A DNA stretch of 64,000 nucleotides from Metallyticus violacea. Its lineage: Eukaryota; Arthropoda; Insecta; Mantodea; Metallyticidae. A model generated the notes under the pieces. That model ran no database searches. It was not told where the DNA came from and worked only from the letters and a program-made list of their open reading frames with translations. Position 1 is the stretch's first letter; each line of letters opens with the position of its first letter. This document shows, in pieces, positions 45,930 to 56,340 of this stretch. Made by a program: the position numbers and the translations under genes. The stretch is taken from assembly GCA_030762175.1 (NCBI GenBank), contig CM060838.1:20140501-20204500 (forward strand), written 5' to 3'.

Positions 45930-46734
45930 TATTTCCTGTATTCGTATCGCATGACGCTGCATAGAGATTTTGCATGTTACAAATTAATACATTTTATCAG
46001 AAATCTTAATTAAAACGTTGTTTATATTTTTTGGAAATAAGGATAGTATACGTTTGTTTATTATATTATTTAATTTTCACAGACATTCATTTTTATAAAA
46101 ATAATCTTTTTACTCAATGATTTGTAATGCATGATATTTGCACTAGTCAGCCGGACCCGAAGTTAATTCGGGAGGTTAAGAGCCTTATTTCTGATATGAA
46201 TCCACCAACACAAGGAGTCATTTCATTGAAACTGGTGGCCTCAGTTACAGATATTAACCCTAAAAACGTCGTCGGCGGCATCAGAGTAAGGTTTTAAGTC
46301 ATACTTCTGCTTTTACTCATTTTATGTAGGGTATGGAGAGAGGGAGAGAAAGGAAATAAATTCCATCCCTTACAGGACATTCTGTCAAATCACCGGACAC
46401 ATCCCTTTGAAGCAGAAGACAGCAAAATGTGGACGGTCTCTGGAAAGTCTGCTGGGTAAGTTTAAGAAAATGGACACCACTTTACTTTTCACTAGTTTAC
46501 TTCGGTGCAGACAGACAGCTGACGCTCAGCCACCACAGAGGACATCGGCGCTGATGTAGGCATAATTTCTCATAAGTTACAGTTCTTTGAATTTGTTACC
46601 ATAGATCACAGAGCCTTGAAGATGGCCTGGAAAAAAAACCTTTCATCCTTTTGTAGAAAACTCTGAAATGCATGAATCTTTGGACACTTGCATATCCTGA
46701 CCGCTCATAACGAAGTGACAGAAGTCAACAGCTA
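45930..46734. other. unassigned DNA
   Basis: AT-rich, then more balanced after 46140. A hairpin CCCGAA..TTCGGG lies near 46156-46172. No frame or repeat match. Confidence 0.5.
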
Positions 46735-47180
46735 TACAGGGCGTCGCAAAAGTAACTTCACACTTATTGAATTTCATTTAACAGTGGATTACATTTCTGT
46801 ATGTTCAAAATGTAACTTCACACTTCACTTCACACTTATTGAATTTCATTTAACAGTGGATTACATTTCTGCATGTTCAAAATGTTTTTGTGTTTAAATT
46901 GTTTCCTTCTGCATTAATGCACCATTGGAGTCTGCCTGATACACTCTGACACACGTAACACAGTTGAATATTGTTGTCCAGACTGTGGAAAGCGTCCTCA
47001 ATTAAACAGTTTGTGCTTTCGACCCATATACTTCATCTTTTACCATACCCCAAAGAAAGAAATTCATTGGGATAAGATCAGGGGATCGTGGTGGGAATTC
47101 AATTACTGCACGACGTTGAATTATTTTTCTATTGGAGACGTTTTGTGTTCTGAAATAGAATTTAATCTCTAGTTCCTAAA
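46735..47180 (-). pseudogene. mariner-like transposase relic with duplicated 3' end
   Basis: The minus strand gives PPRSPDLIPMNFFLWGMVKD (near 47095-47040), the block holding the third catalytic residue of mariner transposases. Here Asn stands where Asp is expected. Then come VYGSKAQTV and, after a frameshift, the C-terminal WTTIFNC-type and QRLQW-type region. The end of the element lies near 46738 (ACAGGGCGTCGCAAAAGTAA). A 57-bp piece of that end is duplicated (46756-46812 and 46828-46884). Non-functional. Confidence 0.8.
46756..46884. repeat. 57-bp direct duplication, period 72
   Basis: CTTCACACTTATTGAATTTC starts both units (46756 and 46828). They are nearly identical through TTCAAAATGT and differ at one base in TTTCTG(T/C)ATG. 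The high identity implies a recent duplication inside the end of an otherwise old mariner relic. Confidence 0.9.
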
Positions 47181-48723
47181 ACGCGTTTTAAAAGACAAGT
47201 GTTTAACGATGTACTTTTGGACTCATGAAAAGTTAAATAATGTACTGTTATCTAAATATTCTAACCTACAACATTTAAAAACTACAAATAAATATACAGT
47301 ATATATAATGCAAAACCAGACAATATGGTATATCTTGTGACTTTGAGTGATGTGTTGCACTAAATTCTATGTAAATTAAATAGAGGCGATTTTAGGAATA
47401 TATGAGCGGAACAGTTTTAAACAGTTGTTGGTCCCTCAACCGCAAAAAAGTAACTTAAAAAAATCAACGAAATAATAAATATGAAGTAAGGTGTATAAAT
47501 TGAGCGAAAGGGGGTTTTCAATGGATATCATATAAAAAATAGAGCACGTTTTAGCATTTTGCCAAAACGTGTTTCATTTGAGAACCTGACAAAATCATAA
47601 ACATTGTTACTTATGTGGTCTATTTGAATTCCAAAACAAATTTAAAATAAAAAACTCTTAGAGATGCGGGCTATAAATAATACGCATTCTAATGTGCATC
47701 GTCATTCCCTCTCTCCCTTAGGATGATATTATCAATTTTTGTGATTTTTTCTCTGGTGGCTATTTTGAAATGAAATTTCCAGTTTGTTCTGCATAGTATT
47801 TAATTGAGATATACAGTTCTAGTATACCAGAGAACCCCCTGACTTTGCGAGAGAATTTCATATCTACCACTAGCACTTTACTTCCATTGTCTTTATTATG
47901 TTTATTTGTTTCATGAACACTTCAATTCTTTTAAGCCTACAGCTATCAGTTACATAATAGTAACAACAATTATAATTTTATTATTATTAATATTATTCCT
48001 GAGATGGCTCTTTTTTCATACTTGAAATTCTTTTACATGGGGCCAACAGCTTTACTTTCCTTTCGAAGGAGGTTATATTTATCTTCTATAAGTCGTGACT
48101 AGTCATAAATGTATGCGATGTTACTTCCAGTCATTTGATTTGTTGTGGCAAATTCTCATTAACGTAAACAAACTCTTTATCAATGTAGTTCATTAATCCA
48201 GGTAATAATAACGTTTTTCTTTTGTTCCAGGTAAGGTGAACCGAACTGAATAATGACATTTTGAAAAGCTGTTACTTCATCTGATATGCAGTTACTGTAT
48301 AAAGGTTAGTTTTCATTTTTGTAATTTTATTTCATGTGGGGTTCAAAATATGCGCTTTTTTTAAAGGTTTATTTACCTGTAACAAAAATATTTTTAATAA
48401 TATCTTTCAATATAAACTACTTGTTTCAAGTTATTGAAGTTTTGTATGAGCACATTTAATTGAAGTAATGTCTGGTTTCGTTAGGGAAAGACAAAAAGAG
48501 GTATAAACACATATCTAATAGTGGGCATAACCGCTAAGCTAAATGCCCTATCTTAATTTTATTTTCCGTTCACCTGAAATTTATGTAGAAATAAAAGATA
48601 ATATTTGGTATCATTTTGACATAAAGAATAAGTTATCTCTAGAATTTAATGAATTTTTGTCTCTCAGTATTTTAAAATGCATTTTTATTACAATAAATTC
48701 CGCTATTCTACATTATTTCAACT
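47181..48723. other. AT-rich DNA, one faint SINE-D trace
   Basis: Around 48045-48078, GCTTTACTTTCCTTTCGAAG resembles the minus strand of the SINE-D core (GCTTTACTTCCCTTCCGAAG). It may be a very decayed fragment. Otherwise there is no recognisable feature. Confidence 0.4.
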
Positions 48724-49305
48724 ATAAAAGATAAAGATAAAGATGCCTATTGTGTCCGTTAAGGACAAAGGACTCCTAACAATTAAGGAAAGCTCGATTT
48801 TTCCTAACGTGGTAAGTTATTCCCACTAGTTGTTCGTACACTGTTTAAAACACTCTGACTGATTTGTTCTTTAGTTACTCCATTTCTCACTGCACTAGTT
48901 GCTTCTCGTGAGCTCTTCCTCTTGCTACTCTTGACCAATATCTGGACGTCCATGTTTTTTGAAGAGGTGTGCTTATCTTCTTCTGGATCTGTCTTGTGTC
49001 CTTTTTCCTCCGGGGATGGCACATGAGATCTTGTAGATCCATCTACTGTTCCGCATTCCTATGACGTGACCGCCCCATTGCCATTTGCTTCTGGTGGCTA
49101 TTTGTGCGATGTCTATTGTCTGAGATAACTGATTTATTAATACTATACTAGTTTGTCCTTCCCTATTCCCAGGATCTTGCGTTTCATTTTTCTTTGGCAT
49201 ATTTGAATTGTTTTTCTGTTAGTGACCATGTCTATAGTAATACACAGGTTTTGAGCGTCTGGAATCTGATTTTCTTAGTTAATGTTTGGTCTAACAATAT
49301 AAACT
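48724..49305 (-). mobile_element. LINE-E copy 3, 5'-truncated
   Basis: A minus-strand copy of the same 3' LINE segment as 20034-20646 and 35120-35720. On minus it ends in an ATCTTTATCTTTATCTTTT-type tail (plus: AAAAGATAAAGATAAAGAT at 48726). The coding pieces are LVKSSKRKSSREATSAVRNG and IATRSKWQWGGHVIGMRNSR. Stops and frameshifts separate them. No target duplication was found. Confidence 0.87.
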
Positions 49306-50062
49306 TAAGGGCCCGGGGTGTTATTAGGGCACCAATATTATAAATATGCAATCTTAATAATTGCATTTAAATTAATCTTTTTATCATTAAACCTACTGTA
49401 TCTAACCATTTATATCTTAATAGTGTTGTAATAAATATAAAATATAAACGTATGCTTTGAAATGCCTGTCTATATAAGATATACGATATCTGTCACACAA
49501 ATAAGCGTTTTTCAGGGCATATTATTCACTTATTGTAGTATAGCTAGAAATGGTTAGCACATAGAGAAAAAGAAACAAAAGCAACTCGTAACTTCTTTAT
49601 AATATAGCCATCCTGAAATAAAACATAATATGTTCGTTATCAATGTTATGTATATCCTCTTTTTTAACAGAGTTCATTCAGTTTAAAGTTAGGGCTCACA
49701 ATAAAACGCATATAAAGTGTTATTTATGCTAGTGGTGAACGTTTCGTACCGTTTTAGTTCTTTTAAATGGGATTTCAGCACAAAGCTATGATCTCGTATA
49801 ATTAAAGTAAGATTATATTTAATCGTTCATTTTATTGGGATGTACAGCAGAAGATTTGAAAGGTGTGTTCATTACGTACGTTTAAGCTCGATCAGCTGTC
49901 ATTATTTATTATCTACCTGCAGATATTATAGCGACTTTAGCTCATGAATCATTCATCAGTCCGGTATAAGCATATTAGGAATTCCAACCCACCACAGCTA
50001 GCTGCCATTCGCCACAATTTTAACGTTTCCTTTAATTACCCGATTTCATTGCACCTACGTAC
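49306..50062. other. no recognisable feature
   Basis: AT-rich unique sequence. Short unrecognised frames. Confidence 0.55.
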
Positions 50063-50374
50063 AACTGTTTTTATTAAAATTCATCAGAACAACGCACCGA
50101 AATGTGTTTATAGCTTCTTTGGCTTAAATATCAGTATGCACAGAAAGTAATAATCGATGGCATTTTATCTTGAGAGAATCTGGGTCTCGAATTTGTATTT
50201 ATTTACCGAATAAAATTATAAAAAGGCAAATATATTCATAAACGATGCTTATAGCTATGAATGTCTAATTTCCAAAACGCCGGACTGTACATTCATGGAA
50301 ATATTATTTGGTTTTTAAAATTTTATTCGCTAAATGGTCAAAATACATTTTGAGCTCCAGATTCTCTCAAGTTA
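50063..50374 (+). repeat. dispersed repeat G, copy 2
   Basis: A diverged relative of 20647-21103 in the same orientation. Shared words are AAATTCATCAG (near 50078), GGCATTTTATCTTGAGA (near 50159), AATATTATTTGGTTTTTAAA (near 50300), TTTATTCGCTAAAT and CAGATTCTCTCAAG (near 50358). It is shorter than copy 1. No coding content. Confidence 0.6.
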
Positions 50375-50940
50375 AATTTTGGAGTACTCGGTATGTTGAT
50401 ACAGATAAAAGAGTGTGGTATAATTTCGAATAAAGTTCGGTAACCAACGAATTTTCCAGGTGGAAATTTTCAAAGCAAAATGAATAAACTTTAAAGTTTA
50501 TACTTCGATAATAGTTGGAAAAGAAACTCAAAACTGTCCTACTGCCCAATGGGAACAAGTTCCCTTCCATTCCAGTTGCTCATTCTCAGACTCATGTAAA
50601 AATGTCAAGCTGTTTTTGGAAAAAGTCGACTATGGTTGCTACAAGTGGGACGTTGGTGAAGTCTTTAGACAAAATTTAAGAGAAGTAAGTGAGGAACACA
50701 ATGAATGCTTTCATCGGGATATTCACCTTAAAGAAAGAAGGTAACAGGGACGTTGGGATTGTGCCATGATGGGAGACTATGCATATACGTACAGTGGGGT
50801 CATAATCTCTTCGCACGTACACTTTTGAATTACTGCATCGTTGTATTGAAAATTTGTGTTTTTCAATGTTTTATACATTATAGAATGTAATGTATATGTT
50901 AGATTTATCTCTATATATGTCTAGTTATATGTACTAGTGA
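50375..50940. other. no recognisable feature
   Basis: Unique sequence. Short unrecognised frames only. Confidence 0.5.
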
Positions 50941-51730
50941 GCAATGCCTGATGCAACCGCGGGACCGGCCGGCAGTGTTATTTCGCTATGTCGGCGGAGG
51001 CGGCGAGTATATTTCCCCTCCGCTGCGAGAGGCTTCAGTTGTAGTTGAAATTTTGTGCAAGTAGCACGTGTTTGTGAGGGGACGCAATACAGTTTTTTTT
51101 TTTTTTGGATTGATTTATTTACGGACGCTCTTTAACAAAAAGACAAATTTTGCTCAGAGGCCTCTCTTTTAGGCTTCAGGTTCGACGCAATACAGTGAAA
51201 GTGTGCCAAGTGAAATAGAGAAATACAAGTATTCTGTTCTCCAAAGAGTAGGTATTCATGTAAGATTTGTGCGTACAGAATCAGCGCGTGCTGTAAGGAG
51301 ATTATTTCAAGAGGAATTTCCTGATATTCATGTTCCTAATCGGAGTTCGATTCATCGATTAGTAAATAAATTTCGTAAAACGTGAAGTGTTGTTTATCTC
51401 TGGGGGGCATTAAAAGAAAAAGTGAGCAAAACAAATCCACACACTTAAAAATAGCGCTAGTCAATGAGTGCCATTTCTCAAAGGGAACTGCAGAGTGTAA
51501 TGAGCAATTTCCTAAGCAGATGTCAGAAATGCTTAAACAAATAGAAGGCATCTCCTTGCTTAATATACGTGAGCAATATACTTTGATTTTAAGTGTTTAT
51601 GTTATGTATATTACAAAATAACTTAAGCGACCAACAGTACTATATTTACTGCGGATTTCCTGTCACCCGCACCGCCGACACAGCAGCCAGCCGGCCGCAC
51701 GCCACTAAACCGGTTGCGTGAAGAATCGTT
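50941..51730 (+). mobile_element. internally deleted mariner-like element carrying a nested SINE
   Basis: The coding parts are an N-terminal helix-turn-helix segment (51203-51385: ESARAVRRLFQEEFPD, HVPNRSSIHRLVNKFRKT) joined directly to the C-terminal block LWGALKEKVSKTNPHTL (near 51400-51450, in a second frame). The latter is the region just after the third catalytic residue. The whole DDE core is missing. GC-rich flanks near 50948-51030 and 51660-51725 (CCGGCCGGC and CCAGCCGGCCGC) look like degenerate inverted ends, but exact termini were not defined. A SINE-D fragment is inserted at 51093-51183. Non-autonomous. Confidence 0.75.
51093..51183 (-). mobile_element. SINE-D copy 5 nested in a mariner relic, 12-bp duplication
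   Basis: It is flanked by the identical 12-mer GACGCAATACAG at 51081-51092 and 51184-51195. On the minus strand it begins at GAACCTGAAGCC, carries AGGCCTCTGAGCAAAATTTG, then jumps (internal deletion) to GTTAAAGAGCGTCCGTAAAT, and ends in poly(A) (T14 on plus). It is 5'-truncated. Since it interrupts the mariner element, it is the younger of the two. Confidence 0.93.
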
Positions 51731-52975
51731 CACCCCGTATTAAATAAGCATTCAGTTTTAGTTGTTTTAAGAAAGTTTAAGAATGTATTATTACATCAAA
51801 ACATTAATATTAGAAAATATGGACACTTTTATAATAAAATACTAAGCAATAAACTGTACAAATATAAGACAAACCAAAACTTGGTCAATTTTTGTTACTT
51901 AGTGTAATTTTAAAATTATAAACCTTCCAGGGATTACAGTTTCCGTGTTTTATATCCTTTAACATGTATTTTAAAACATCAAGGTTGCGTTTTCCTGACT
52001 TGTTTTTCATAATTAAATCAGAACCTCCTTCATTCAGTGATCTGTAGGCCGCGGATAAGAGAATTGCAGATGTCTCTCAAAAAACAACTTTAGCAAAGTA
52101 AACCATCAACATCCAGATATGGCAATCGAATGTACGAATAGTGCTCATGATTTCTTACAAGGATTTCTTGGTGCTTTTATTAGGGCCACGTACATCAGTC
52201 CCTTCCCCGATACTTTAACAAAGGAAATGAATGCGGAGTGAGATACATTTCATTATACTAGTAATAATATGTCTTGATCATAAAAGCGCCACCTGGGGAC
52301 TTAACGACCTGTGTTGCGGTTCAAGGAGTCTGTGTAATATAATCCAGTTGAGAAGGCTGTGCTCGTACCTGCCGAGACTATCGAATATCATCCTCGTTCT
52401 CAACATATCGGCTGAGCGTTGTATATTAGTGACAGACCCTATGCTCCTTTTCGACACACTTAAAGAATTCATTTCAGACACAGAGAAATTGAAACATATA
52501 TTAAAGTTCTGTGCTATTTTCTGCAATTTTTGAATAATTGAAATGGGAATTATAAACGTTTTCCTTACATTAGTCAAGAACTTTATGAGTACCACTGAAA
52601 GTGGTAAGATCATGTAGCTATAAAATACTCATATATAATTTACTTATGAAATCAAGTTCAGCCAAGTTAATCGGAAACATTGTTAGTTATTTGGAGCCCA
52701 TAGTTCCAATGTAGTGGAGCATAGAATGGCAGAAAGACATGCATTAGACATGGTCCATTGATATACAGTGATTAAATATTTTAATAAGAATATTACGTTG
52801 TATATATGAATGTTGGAGGTTGTGAAATACCACTAATTTCATTTCAAACGCCCGCTGTGTGCGCCACGGCGCAGTCTCTTGGAAGTAATTTGATTCCTGC
52901 CACTCGGCTCTCGTGGCTAACGAGATAGAATCGGCTTCTTGAGTGACGTCAGACTGGTGATACAACTTAAATTCT
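51731..52975. other. no recognisable gene
   Basis: Overlapping frames at 52231-52533 (+) and 52278-52613 (-) reach 100-111 codons but resemble nothing known, and each shadows the other. A GC-richer patch lies at 52840-52940. Confidence 0.5.
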
Positions 52976-52987
52976 TTTAGCTTTGGG

Positions 52988-53262
52988 ATTTTTTTTTTTT
53001 TTTGAATGGTGTTTAACGCTCCTTTTTACTACTGAGGCATCACAGGCGGTGAACACGAATGACACATGAAATGATACATGGGGATAGAATTTTTTTTAAA
53101 GGAAGGAAACGTTCCTAGCCTAAGTTTAGGGTATTTCCCGGCATTTTCCATTTATGAGAACTGAGGAAAATCTGGAAAAAACCTCCATCATAAAGAACGG
53201 TCCTGGCGAGAATCGAACTTGCTCACGAGTCCGCGCCTTAAGGACCTCGGCCGCCGTAGCGG
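52988..53262 (-). mobile_element. SINE-C copy with 12-bp target-site duplication
   Basis: The flanks are TTTAGCTTTGGG (52976-52987) and TTTACCTTTGGG (53263-53274), one mismatch. On minus it has the tRNA-like head (CGGCCGAGGTCCTTAAGGCG), part of the head deleted before the B box (GTTCGATTCTCGCCAGG), and the body with CTAAACTTAGG. It ends CCATTCAAAAA, with a poly(A) tail (T-run on plus at about 52989-53003) instead of ATTC repeats. Confidence 0.9.
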
Positions 53263-53274
53263 TTTACCTTTGGG

Positions 53275-54765
53275 TAGGATAAGTGCTGTATTGGTGTATT
53301 TTGTGTAGCGTCCGCCCTTTGTGAGAGGAATATTTCTATTTATATTATTCAAGTAATTCCTGGTCATTATTGGAAGTTTTAAATGTCAACACCTATTGAT
53401 TTTAAAGCAGTTAACTAATATTCGACTGTACGCTTTCAGCGATATTAATAAAACTAATTATATGCCCTTAATTGTTAATGTAATTTCTTTAAGGCATCCT
53501 CTCAGTCCTCTACATGCATTTAGCAAGACGTCTAGGGTTATGGGACACCTCCAATTGCTGTCGTCATGCGATACTCTTACTAATGGGACATTACCTAATA
53601 AATACGGCCAGCCAATGCGGGTGTGACGCAGTTTACTAAAGATGAATATAGCCGTTGCAAGTCAACACTTCAAACTATAATTAAATACTTGTTAATAGTT
53701 ACAAGTTTCCCTCGTAGTGAAAGTGTAATTGAAGCGTTCAATCACATAGTCTCACATTTTTTCATTACTTATTTGCAAAATTTTCTCCAATCCGCTACAA
53801 CAAAATCATCTCTTTAATAAAATGTTCATTATAGAAAGTGTGTAAATAAGAAGCATTATTTACTCACAAATATAAAAATATATGAAAAGAATCTCAATAA
53901 AATCATCCCCCATCGAAAAGAATCTGTGCTGAAATAACACAACCCAATAATGTCTCAATTGTTGAACCTTTCTTTCTTCTGAGGTTTAGATTGTTGCATG
54001 GAATGTGACGCAAAAATGGCTTACAAGATTACAAGAATGGTGCTAAGTTATTCCTCTTTAATAACCTATAAAAGTTAAACAAGCCAAAAGTCAATAGGAT
54101 GTAATTCGTTATTTGCAATGTAGATCTTAAGTTCCTGCACAAGGGCATGACCTTATTTGAAAAAGGAGAAAACGATTAGAGAAACTCAATCTTGGCGGTA
54201 TACAATCGCCATGCAATCATACAACACGCACCCATTTACTGCGCGATGAAGCGATACCAATGCCAGCCAGAGTCGCTAACCTTCAAAGCCGTGCCGTTAT
54301 GCATATTTACTTTCATATTTATCATAAGAAACATTCACGATTTCAACAGCGTAATCTGTTAACTGTGTTGCCTTGTGCATAGTTACCTTGTTAGCAGATC
54401 AATTGTTGCTTTCAGCAAATCAATCGATCTCCACGCTGTTTAGTAACATAATCTCTTCAATAAATAATGTCGTGAAATTTCGTGTTTATAGCTTTGCGTT
54501 GGCTGAGAAAATATTTATAAATGCTAAATAATCTTAGTGGTCCATAAGTCTGTCTCCTTTTTTCTATCATATCTTTGTGGGATACGGTAAATTAGAGTCG
54601 AAATGTCACATAACGAAGTGCTTCATAATGAAAGGGGCAAAATGCGACATGCGGCTTGTTAGAAGTTAAACGACTTAAAAAACTGTGCTGCATGCAGCCT
54701 TTTTAAATGTTAAAATGCTCTATCAGCATTATACAAAAGTATCTATCATATGTCAAGTCATTTAA
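53275..54765. other. AT-rich DNA without recognisable gene
   Basis: Two short plus-strand frames (53396-53626 and 53623-53817) are unrecognised. No repeat match. Confidence 0.55.
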
Positions 54766-54931
54766 TTCTTCGGAGGGGAAGTAAAACCGTTGATCGCATG
54801 TCGTAGGTTTATGGCACATAAAAAAAACCCAAGCCTTAAAGAAGAGGCCTCTGAGCAAAATTTACCGGCCATTTCACGCCCTGAATTGAATGGGATGCAA
54901 ATGAATAAAGACGTTACACAGCTTACTTAAC
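54766..54931 (+). mobile_element. SINE-D copy 6, truncated and decayed
   Basis: It contains the core GGAGGGGAAGTAAAACCG, AGAAGAGGCCTCTGAGCAAA and ATTTCACGCCCTGAATTGAA, and a decayed 3' end (GACGTTACACAGC). The head is missing. A SINE-C insertion begins 25 bp downstream. Confidence 0.8.
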
Positions 54932-54956
54932 GTCACCCTTCTTTACCATTGACTTC

Positions 54957-55239
54957 TTTACTGCCACGGGTGGCCGAGGTCGTTAAGGCGCGGACTTGTG
55001 AGCGGGAGGTCTGGGGTTCGAATCCCGCCAGGACCGCCCTCCCTGACTAAGGTTATTTTCCAGGTTTTCCTCAGTCCTCATAAATGGCAAATACCGGGAA
55101 GGCATCTTAAACTTAGGCCTAGAAGAATTCCTTCCGTAAAAAAAATAAATCCTTTCCCAATATATCATTTCATCTTATGTATCCATCGCCTGTGGTGCCT
55201 CTGTGGCAAAAACGGGCGTTAAACACATTCATTCATTCC
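54957..55239 (+). mobile_element. SINE-C reference copy with 13-bp target-site duplication
   Basis: It is flanked by TACCATTGACTTC at 54944-54956 and 55240-55252, identical. It is the cleanest copy: A-box region GTGGCCGAGGTCGTTAAGGC, perfect B-box-type GGGTTCGAATCCC at 55014-55026, body with TTTTCCTCAGTCCTCATAAA and CTTAAACTTAGGCC, then GGTGCCTCTGTGGCAAAAAC and an (ATTC)3 tail. The internal RNA polymerase III promoter looks intact. The A box resembles class II (Ser/Leu) tRNAs. Overlapping open frames on both strands are shadows. Confidence 0.95.
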
Positions 55240-55252
55240 TACCATTGACTTC

Positions 55253-56187
55253 CCGGCTGCTTTCGCAGTGTTTATGAGAATTGATTGTCGGACTTTGTGC
55301 AAGGTTATTCCGGCTTTTGGCTTGGACAGCGGGTAAACCACCGCTCCTTGATCTGTATTGCTTCTAATAGGCTGCATTAGAAGATGCCTCCTTGCTGCAC
55401 TTAGCACAAAATTTCCTTTTAGGCAGCTGTCAACTGACTACTATTGCTCCAGTGACCCGGGTAATCAACTATTGTTGTTTCTAAATTGGGAATTTTCAGG
55501 CAGATTGAGGAAATAAGCAATTTCTTATGCTTTTCATCTTTGGTTGTCGTTTGAAATTGTTATTTAATGGTAATGTGGTTTTGTTTAATGTATTACGTTT
55601 TTAAGGTCAATAATTAAGAGTTTAAAGCGCTTAACGTTGATTGTGATATTTCAATTGGGTATTTTCTTAATTTAAAGTTAACTTCTGGGACTGTATCGAT
55701 GCAGCTATTTCTGATTATTGTTGGCCCCACGTTAATGTGCATCAAATTTAGGACAGTTATGTTGGGGGGGGGGAGAAGTTGTAATAGACCCCATGTCGAT
55801 GTGAGCCAGGTTTGCAGGCGTATTAATGGACGTTGTTGTAGTCTGTTATTTGTAAATAGCCTCTGCTGGTGTAGATTCTCATTGTTGTTGTTTGTGTTGT
55901 TTTATTCCCCAAAACACAAATCATCTGGGTAATTGCGATAATTTCGTTAATCTTAAATCAACGGGACTAGGAAGAGGTTTTGGCGTTGCAAATAAGCACG
56001 CGGCTCGACGTTACTTCTAAGATTAATTTATTTCACGTACTATCCTTAAAACTTCGGTGCTTTGCCGTCGATAGAATAGAATCTCTTTAGAATTCGACGA
56101 TGTTTTTAATATTGGACTGTTTGTCCCGACGTAGTGTAATACTGTATATACTGCACCGAAGATTAAAATGGAATCAAGGTTGAAAAA
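55253..56187. other. no recognisable feature
   Basis: Unique sequence, with a G10 run near 55764. Short unrecognised frames only. Confidence 0.5.
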
Positions 56188-56340
56188 TAGCGCAGAGAAA
56201 CCAATGTAGAATGACAAACTAGAATCGAGTGGAACAGCGCAGAGAATATACTAGAACAGAATAAACTGGAATCGAGCAGAATAACTAGCTTAAAAAATAT
56301 ACTAGAACAGAATAAATTGGAAAAAAAAAAATGGAATAAC
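56188..56340. repeat. minisatellite, about three units of 47-55 bp
   Basis: Units begin near 56188 and 56235 (AGCGCAGAGAA) and at about 56286. The strongest internal match is ATATACTAGAACAGAATAAA at 56246 and 56297, 51 bases apart. The array is purine-rich, with frequent AGAAT and GGAAT words. Confidence 0.8.

Noticed and set aside
52231..52613. Overlapping 100- and 111-codon frames on opposite strands
   Set aside because: Neither resembles a known family and each is the shadow of the other; no further support.
54957..55030. A tRNA gene (clear A- and B-box-like sequences)
   Set aside because: It is the head of SINE-C: the same head with the same body recurs in several copies, one class has target duplications, and the acceptor and anticodon arms do not fold as a normal tRNA.
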